Below, in pieces: positions 39,873 to 44,906 of a stretch of DNA of 44,906 nt. The stretch's first letter is position 1; each line of letters begins with the position of its first letter. Below the pieces are notes generated by a model, which saw only the letters and a program-made list of their open reading frames with translations, ran no database searches and was not told the DNA's origin. Source of the DNA: SIG452 sp045580405 (GTDB taxonomy: Bacteria > Bacillota > Clostridia > UMGS1840). The translations under genes and the position numbers were made by a program. The stretch spans positions 1-44,906 of the forward strand of contig JAZNNT010000153.1 in the NCBI GenBank assembly GCA_045580405.1. Direction: 5' to 3'.

Positions 39873-42800
39873 GGAAATCAAAAAAGTATTAGTAATCGGC
39901 TCCGGCCCTATCATTATCGGTCAGGCAGCAGAGTTTGACTATGCAGGTACCCAGGCTTGCCGCGCATTAAAGGAAGACGGTCTGGAAGTGGTTTTGGTAA
40001 ACTCCAACCCTGCAACCATTATGACCGACAGCAAAATGGCGGACAAGATTTATATTGAACCGCTGACTTTACCCGTTATCAAAAGAATTATCGAAAAAGA
40101 AAAGCCGGACAGCCTGCTTTCCACCTTAGGGGGACAGACCGGATTAACCCTGTCCATGCAGCTGGCAAAGGAAGGCTTTTTGGACAAGCATAACGTAAAA
40201 CTTTTAGGGGCAAATCCCGAAACCATCGACAAGGCGGAAGACCGCCAGATGTTTAAGGATATGATGGAAAAAATCAATCAGCCCGTCATTCCCTCCAAGG
40301 TGGTAAACACCTTGGAAGATGCCCTGGATTTTGCACACACCATCGGCTATCCCTTAATTATCCGTCCCGCATTTACCTTAGGCGGTACCGGCGGCGGTAT
40401 TGTAAACAACGAAGAAGAAATGATTGAGATTACTACCAACGGTCTGCGTCTTTCTCCCATTACCCAGGTATTGGTGGAAAAATGTGTGTCCGGCTGGAAG
40501 GAAATCGAATTTGAAGTAATTCGTGACAGTAAGGGTAACTCCATCACCGTCTGCAGTATGGAAAACTTAGACCCCGTTGGAGTGCATACCGGTGACTCCA
40601 TTGTTATTGCCCCTGCGGTTTCTCTGTCCGATTACGAATATTCCATGTTAAGACGTGCCGCCCTTGACATTTTAAATGAATTAAAAATCGAAGGCGGCTG
40701 TAACTGTCAGTTTGCCTTAAATCCCGATAGCTTTGAATATGCGGTAATCGAGGTAAACCCCCGAGTTTCCCGTTCCTCCGCATTGGCATCCAAAGCAACC
40801 GGCTATCCCATCGCAAAGGTTGCGGCAAAAATTGCCATCGGCTATCAGCTAGATGAAATTTTAAATGCAGTAACCGGCAAAACCTACGCTTGCTTTGAAC
40901 CTGCCATTGACTATGTGGTGGTAAAATTCCCCAAATTCCCCTTCGATAAATTCGTGTATGCAAAACGTGATTTAGGTACACAGATGAAGGCAACCGGGGA
41001 GGTTATGGCAATCGGTGCCACCTTTGAAGAAGCCATTATGAAAGCCGTTCGCGGTGCGGAAATTTCCAAGGATTCTATGCGTCATAAAGACTTGGTTGGT
41101 CTTTCTGACGATGTGATTATGGAAAAACTTCACCAGTGTAACGACGAGCGAATTTTTGTGGTGTATGAAGCCATTACCCGTGGCGTATCTATTGATACCA
41201 TCTATGATATCACCAAAATTGACCGTTGGTTCTTATCCAAACTGGCAAATATTTTCAAAATGGAAAGCCGTTTAAAAGAAGAAACCTTAACAAAAGAGCT
41301 TCACTTAGAAGCCAAGAAAATGGGCTTTTTGGATAAGGTTATCGAAGGACTGTCCGGTCAGAAAATTCCCGAAAAAATCTATGCATCCTATAAGATGGTA
41401 GACACCTGTGCCGGTGAATTTAATGCCCAGACTCCCTACTTCTATTCTTCCTATGAAGAAGCCAATGAAGCCAGAGAATTTATCGATAATAACCCCACCG
41501 ACAAGAAAACTGTTATTGTATTCGGCTCCGGCCCCATCCGTATCGGTCAGGGGATTGAGTTTGACTACGCTTCCGTACACTGTGTATGGGCACTTCAGGA
41601 AGCAGGCTACGAGGTGGTAATTGTCAACAACAACCCGGAAACCGTTTCCACCGACTTTGACACCGCAAACCGTCTGTACTTTGAACCCTTAAATCCCGAA
41701 GATGTGATGAATGTGATTCATACTGAGAAGCCTTACGGGGTGGTAGTTGCTTTTGGCGGCGGTACTGCCATCAAGTTAACCAACTTCCTTCAGGAAAACG
41801 GTGTTCGCATTTTGGGTACCGGTGCAGACAGCATTGATATGGCGGAAGACAGAGAACGCTTTGACGATCTTCTGGAACGCTTAAACATCAAACGTCCTCA
41901 GGGCTTTACTGTGTTAACCGAAGAAGAAGCGTTGGAAACTGCAAACCGTATCGGTTATCCGGTGCTGATTCGTCCTTCCTACGTATTGGGCGGTCAGAAT
42001 ATGATTATCGCCTGGAACGATAACGATACCCGTGAATATATGAAAATTATTCTGCACGGTCTGGACGAAAACCCCATCTTGATTGACAAATATTTAATGG
42101 GTACCGAAATTGAAGTGGATGCCATCTCCGACGGGGAAGACATTTTAATCCCCGGTATTATGGAGCATATTGAACGTGCAGGGGTTCACTCCGGTGACTC
42201 CATTGCCGTGTATCCTGCCTTCAATTTAGATGTGCCCATGATTCAAAAAATCATTGATTCCACCAAGAAATTAGCCGTTGCCTTAAATACCAAAGGTCTG
42301 GTCAACATCCAGTATTTGGTGTATGACAATGAATTATATGTGATTGAAGTAAATCCCCGTTCCTCCCGTACCGTACCTTATATCAGCAAGGTTACCAAGG
42401 TTCCCATGATTGACTTGGCAACCCGTGCAATGCTGGGTGAAAAATTAAAGGATATGGGTTACGGCACCGGTCTTTACAAAAACTCTCCCTATGTGGCGGT
42501 CAAAGTGCCTGTGTTCTCCTTTGCGAAACTCTTAGGGGTGGACATTCACTTAGGACCTGAAATGAAATCTACCGGGGAAGTTTTGGGCATTGGCGCAAAC
42601 TTAGAAGAAGCTTTATACAAAGGCTTAATTGCAGCAGGCTATAAGCTGCAGAAAAAAGGCGGCGTGTTCATTTCCGTAAGAAATTCCGATAAAGCGGAAA
42701 TCTACGGCGTGGCAAAAGGATTTTATGATTTGGGCTTCACCGTGTATGCAACCCACGGTACCGCGAAAATCTTATCCGATGCAGGAATCCCGGTAATTCC

Positions 42801-43902
42801 CGTGGATAAAATTCACGAAAATGCCGAAAACAACACCTTAACCTTAATCGAAAGCGGAAAAGTAAACTTTGTTGTTTCCACCTCCGCCAAAGGCAGACTT
42901 CCCGAACGTGACAGCGTAAAAATCAGAAGAAAAGCAGTGGAAAGAAGCGTTCCCTGCTTCACCTCTATTGACACTGCAAACGCTGTTATCAACTCTATGA
43001 AGGGCAAATACTCTGAAGGCAGCATCGAAATTGTGGACATCAACAACATGCGTGAAGAAAAAATCGCAGTAGAGTTCACCAAGATGCAGAGCTTAGGCAA
43101 TGACTATATCTATTTTGACTGCTTAAATAAGCAGATTGATAATCCCGAAGCTTTGGCAATCCGTCTTTCTGACCGTCACTTTGGCATCGGTGCAGACGGT
43201 GCGGTGGTGATTGAAGCCTCCAAAACTGCAGATGCGAAAATGAGAATTTTCAATTCCGACGGTACCGAAGGCAGAATGGGCGGAAACGCCATCCGTTGTG
43301 TTGGTAAATACCTGTATGACAAGGGTATTGTTCCTCATGAAGAGATGGAAATTGAAACCTTAAGCGGTGTGAAAAAGCTGAAGGTTTACACCATGGAAGG
43401 GGAAGTTGTGGCAGCCCGTGTGGATATGGGCAAGGTGGAAACCAAGCCGGAGCTGGTTCCCGTGGTGTCCGACAAGGAAATCGTGAAAAACGAACCCATT
43501 AGTGTAGCAGGAGAAGAATTTCATGTGACCTGTGTGTCTGTGGGCAATCCCCACGCGGTAGTATTTACCGATAATTTAGACACCGTGGATATGCAAAAGG
43601 TTGGTCCCGAATTTGAATATCATCCCATGTTCCCCGACAGAGTGAATGTGGAATTTGTTACCGTGATTGACAAAAACACCTTAAAAATGCGTGTTTGGGA
43701 ACGAGGCATCGGCGAAACCTTAGCTTGCGGCACAGGTGCCTGTGCAGCAGCTGTTGCAGCTATTTTAAACGGTTATTGCGAAAAGGATACCGACATTACC
43801 GTGAAACTCCCCGGCGGGGATTTGAAAATCCGTTATACAGATGAAACGCTGTATATGACCGGTCCGGCTGTCAAAGCATACGAAGGAGTCATTTCTCTTT
43901 AG
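39859..43902 (+). CDS. carB: Carbamoyl-phosphate synthase large chain fused to diaminopimelate epimerase (CarB-DapF)
   Basis: One uninterrupted 1347-codon frame. Residues 1 to about 1063 are a full CarB: two ATP-grasp halves (GSGPIIIGQAAEFDYAGTQA and GSGPIRIGQGIEFDYASVHC) and an MGS-like allosteric domain (YATHGTAKILSDAGIPV). Residues about 1073-1347 are a full DapF (FTKMQSLGNDYIYFDC, HFGIGADG, FNSDGTEGRMGGNAIRC, VGNPHAVVF, ETLACGTGACAAAV). DapF converts LL- to meso-diaminopimelate for lysine and cell wall. An internal ATG (43048) could start DapF alone but has no ribosome site. The first catalytic Cys of DapF is Gly (residue 1141). The ribosome site GGAGGG lies within carA. Confidence 0.95.
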   Translation: MPLNKEIKKVLVIGSGPIIIGQAAEFDYAGTQACRALKEDGLEVVLVNSNPATIMTDSKMADKIYIEPLTLPVIKRIIEKEKPDSLLSTLGGQTGLTLSMQLAKEGFLDKHNVKLLGANPETIDKAEDRQMFKDMMEKINQPVIPSKVVNTLEDALDFAHTIGYPLIIRPAFTLGGTGGGIVNNEEEMIEITTNGLRLSPITQVLVEKCVSGWKEIEFEVIRDSKGNSITVCSMENLDPVGVHTGDSIVIAPAVSLSDYEYSMLRRAALDILNELKIEGGCNCQFALNPDSFEYAVIEVNPRVSRSSALASKATGYPIAKVAAKIAIGYQLDEILNAVTGKTYACFEPAIDYVVVKFPKFPFDKFVYAKRDLGTQMKATGEVMAIGATFEEAIMKAVRGAEISKDSMRHKDLVGLSDDVIMEKLHQCNDERIFVVYEAITRGVSIDTIYDITKIDRWFLSKLANIFKMESRLKEETLTKELHLEAKKMGFLDKVIEGLSGQKIPEKIYASYKMVDTCAGEFNAQTPYFYSSYEEANEAREFIDNNPTDKKTVIVFGSGPIRIGQGIEFDYASVHCVWALQEAGYEVVIVNNNPETVSTDFDTANRLYFEPLNPEDVMNVIHTEKPYGVVVAFGGGTAIKLTNFLQENGVRILGTGADSIDMAEDRERFDDLLERLNIKRPQGFTVLTEEEALETANRIGYPVLIRPSYVLGGQNMIIAWNDNDTREYMKIILHGLDENPILIDKYLMGTEIEVDAISDGEDILIPGIMEHIERAGVHSGDSIAVYPAFNLDVPMIQKIIDSTKKLAVALNTKGLVNIQYLVYDNELYVIEVNPRSSRTVPYISKVTKVPMIDLATRAMLGEKLKDMGYGTGLYKNSPYVAVKVPVFSFAKLLGVDIHLGPEMKSTGEVLGIGANLEEALYKGLIAAGYKLQKKGGVFISVRNSDKAEIYGVAKGFYDLGFTVYATHGTAKILSDAGIPVIPVDKIHENAENNTLTLIESGKVNFVVSTSAKGRLPERDSVKIRRKAVERSVPCFTSIDTANAVINSMKGKYSEGSIEIVDINNMREEKIAVEFTKMQSLGNDYIYFDCLNKQIDNPEALAIRLSDRHFGIGADGAVVIEASKTADAKMRIFNSDGTEGRMGGNAIRCVGKYLYDKGIVPHEEMEIETLSGVKKLKVYTMEGEVVAARVDMGKVETKPELVPVVSDKEIVKNEPISVAGEEFHVTCVSVGNPHAVVFTDNLDTVDMQKVGPEFEYHPMFPDRVNVEFVTVIDKNTLKMRVWERGIGETLACGTGACAAAVAAILNGYCEKDTDITVKLPGGDLKIRYTDETLYMTGPAVKAYEGVISL
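43048..43902 (+). other. dapF: DapF (diaminopimelate epimerase) domain of the fusion
   Basis: The DapF part of the 1347-residue protein, marked separately so it is not overlooked. The second catalytic Cys (ACGTGAC, codon 43726-43728) is present; the first, expected as MCGN, reads MGGN (Gly codon GGC at 43279-43281). Gly-Asn-Asp near the N-terminus and the VGNPH and ERGIGET-type motifs are intact. No gap, stop or ribosome site separates it from CarB. Confidence 0.85.
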
Positions 43903-44020
43903 GCTTGATAAATGGCGCATAATCCGTAAATCTCACCGCTCGGCGTACCGATGTACGCCTTCGGGTAACCCCCTGCGGGTTCGGTTTGCGAATTCTGCAT
44001 CCATTTTTCATCGCCTTACA
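43902..44020 (+). repeat. Repeat family B, copy B8, starting on the dapF stop codon
   Basis: GGCTTGATAAATGGCGCATA begins on the last base of the TAG stop. AAATGG.GCA.AAT pairs with ATT.TGC.CCATTT at the right end; inside are GGCGTACC-GAT-GTACGCC and GGTAACC/GGGTTCGG. Confidence 0.88.
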
Positions 44021-44034
44021 TCAGGTTAAATTAG

Positions 44035-44080
44035 AAAAGACGAAATTCTTTAGCAAAAAACAAAGAGTTTCGTCTTTTTT
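44035..44080 (+). terminator. Terminator after carB-dapF
   Basis: AAAAGACGAAA pairs with TTTCGTCTTTT and is followed by T. Confidence 0.85.
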
Positions 44081-44099
44081 GTTTGGTTTGGAAAATGTC

Positions 44100-44215
44100 A
44101 TTTGTAGGGGATAGATGCCCTCATCGTCCTGTGATTTCCAACAAGAGGATACCGCTTTCGGTTGGTCGGACGAATCCCTCAGTCAGCTTACGCTGCCAAC
44201 ATCGTCCCGTTTTTT
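44100..44215. repeat. Remnant of another interspersed repeat
   Basis: A non-coding stretch containing GACGAATCCCTCAGTCAGCT and a small hairpin CAGC-TTAC-GCTG. The CCCTCAGTC..hairpin wording resembles dispersed palindromic repeats common in Clostridia. No gene is seen. Confidence 0.35.
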
Positions 44216-44226
44216 ATTAAAATCTA

Positions 44227-44255
44227 TTGCTTTCTTTCCCAAAAAATGCTATAAT
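44227..44255 (+). promoter_or_regulatory. Promoter of a short transcription unit
   Basis: TTGCTT (44227-44232) and TGCTATAAT (extended -10, hexamer 44250-44255) are 17 bases apart. Confidence 0.7.
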
Positions 44256-44261
44256 AAAATC

Positions 44262-44476
44262 ACCACATAATTCAATCAACAAATTTTTCAGGGATATTCT
44301 CTGTCTTAACAGGAATTTCATATCCTTTTTTAGGCATGTCAAGTTTTTGAATTGGCAAAAATGCAAATTCCGCTTGGCATGTGGGAGAAAATCCTGGATT
44401 TGTTGAGAATTGTGTGGTAACAATAGGAGTTTGCATTTTTCGGGTGCGTTCTCTTATTGGACGCACCTTTTTTTTT
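44262..44476 (+). ncRNA. Candidate small RNA or attenuated leader (about 215 bases)
   Basis: Bounded by the promoter at 44227-44255 and the terminator at 44442-44476. The only internal plus-strand frame of note is 44361-44420, 19 residues (MQIPLGMWEKILDLLRIVW), without a Shine-Dalgarno sequence. It may be an independent RNA or a terminator-controlled leader of the membrane-protein gene that follows. I recognise no RNA family. Confidence 0.4.
44442..44476 (+). terminator. Strong terminator ahead of the last gene
   Basis: GGTGCGT pairs with ACGCACC and is followed by nine T. It lies 81 bases before the next ATG, so it either ends a small RNA or attenuates that gene. Confidence 0.88.
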
Positions 44477-44556
44477 GCAATTTTTTAAAAAAGGAGGTTT
44501 TATCATATTTTGGCAAGTAAAAGGATGCAAAATTTTAACAAAATGGAGGTATTTTT

Positions 44557-44906
44557 ATGAGAAATTTTAGAGCTTGTTGTTTCATTGTAGCAGGTATTCT
44601 TGGTTTGATTTGCGGTATAACCGGCACACAATTTTTGGAGAATAATAGAGTAACGACAACCAAAATAAATCCTAACACCCCCATTGTTATCAATGGACGC
44701 GAATATAATAATGTAAGATACATCTCTTCTGAGTCAATTCCGGGATATACAGAACAAGTTGCTGCACAAAACAAAATAGAGAACATTGTGCGTTTGTGTT
44801 ACATTGGAGGTGTGGTGTTTTTAAGCATCGGAGGAATAGCATTATTCTCAAATCTTGCTAAAAAAACAAAGAAAATCATCCGACAGATAGGTGTCATTTT
44901 AGAAAT
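44557..44906 (+). CDS. Membrane protein of unknown function, truncated at the window edge
   Basis: The first 116 codons are visible and the frame is still open. The product starts MRNFRACCFIVAGILGLICG, a first hydrophobic segment (about residues 8-24). A polar, Asn/Thr-rich outer part follows (to about residue 72), then a second helix (about 74-92, CYIGGVVFLSIGGIALF) and a basic stretch (AKKTKKIIRQ). GGAGGT lies 6 bases before the ATG. I recognise no family. A short leader-like frame (TTG 44510 to TGA 44560) overlaps its start. Confidence 0.65.
   Translation, partial: MRNFRACCFIVAGILGLICGITGTQFLENNRVTTTKINPNTPIVINGREYNNVRYISSESIPGYTEQVAAQNKIENIVRLCYIGGVVFLSIGGIALFSNLAKKTKKIIRQIGVILE

Noticed and set aside
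40604..40993. 129-codon minus-strand frame inside carB
   Set aside because: It is the shadow of a strongly coding plus-strand gene; there is no ribosome site and the translation is low-complexity and Arg/Gln/Leu-rich.
44272..44466. 64-codon minus-strand frame opposite the short transcription unit
   Set aside because: The translation looks moderately protein-like (PIVTTQFSTNPGFSP), but it has no ribosome site or promoter and begins inside the terminator hairpin. It may be a gene remnant; not strong enough to annotate.
1..44906. tRNA or rRNA genes
   Set aside because: I saw no cloverleaf with a TTC/GGTTCGA arm and no rRNA-like stretch; the GGTTCGGTTTG sequences belong to repeat family B.

Overview
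The window comes from a low-to-mid GC, spore-forming Firmicute of the class Clostridia, probably an uncultured gut-type lineage; I cannot name genus or species. The evidence is strong AGGAGG-type ribosome binding sites, sigma-A promoters with 17-base spacers, sporulation genes (spoIIE, soj/spo0J, ricT), an IreB homologue, a tandem glycine riboswitch and the gene order parA-parB-serS-dnaA-dnaN. It is a chromosomal segment around the replication origin, almost all housekeeping, but the gaps between genes are crowded with structured repeats.

Layout. Positions 1-9835 are all on the minus strand: the start of a GMP synthase ATP-pyrophosphatase that lacks its amidotransferase domain; trkA-trkH-rodA; a glycine/alanine:cation symporter behind a tandem glycine riboswitch with a terminator; and degV-ybeY-holB-ricT. 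From 9944 the coding direction flips: ilvE, a DivIVA-like coiled coil, gpsA, corA, mtaB, three parS-like sites, parA-parB, serS, then dnaA and dnaN with origin features on both sides of dnaA (DnaA boxes, AT-rich DNA and about 60-base direct repeats). After dnaN come hisZ-hisG-hisH, rnc, an aminotransferase, trpS, a DUF4432 epimerase-like protein, trmB (minus), spoIIE, ireB (minus), rpsB-tsf, pyrH, carA and a giant carB gene. A short promoter-terminator unit and a truncated membrane-protein gene close the window.

Unusual genes. CarA has lost the nucleophilic Cys and the catalytic His of its glutaminase site. CarB is fused in frame to a complete DapF, and that DapF has Gly where the first catalytic Cys is expected. 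GuaA starts directly at its PP-loop domain. HisH, by contrast, keeps an intact Cys-His-Glu triad. Together this suggests that carbamoyl phosphate, and perhaps GMP, is made from free ammonia in this organism; this is inference.

Unusual non-coding DNA. (A) A double-hairpin palindrome of about 50 bases occurs eight times. Two inverted pairs of it enclose a small DUF559 endonuclease-like gene, giving two elements of exactly 443 bases, laid out like a REP/RAYT unit but with a PD-(D/E)XK-type protein. (B) A larger foldable repeat of about 100-250 bases occurs eight times; each of the six copies that follow a gene begins within three bases of, or overlapping, that gene's stop codon. (C) A 35-base repeat supplies a Shine-Dalgarno sequence next to holB and trpS. 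(D) Direct repeats of about 60 bases flank dnaA on both sides.

All calls were made by eye from sequence and translations. No database search, folding or skew calculation was run.
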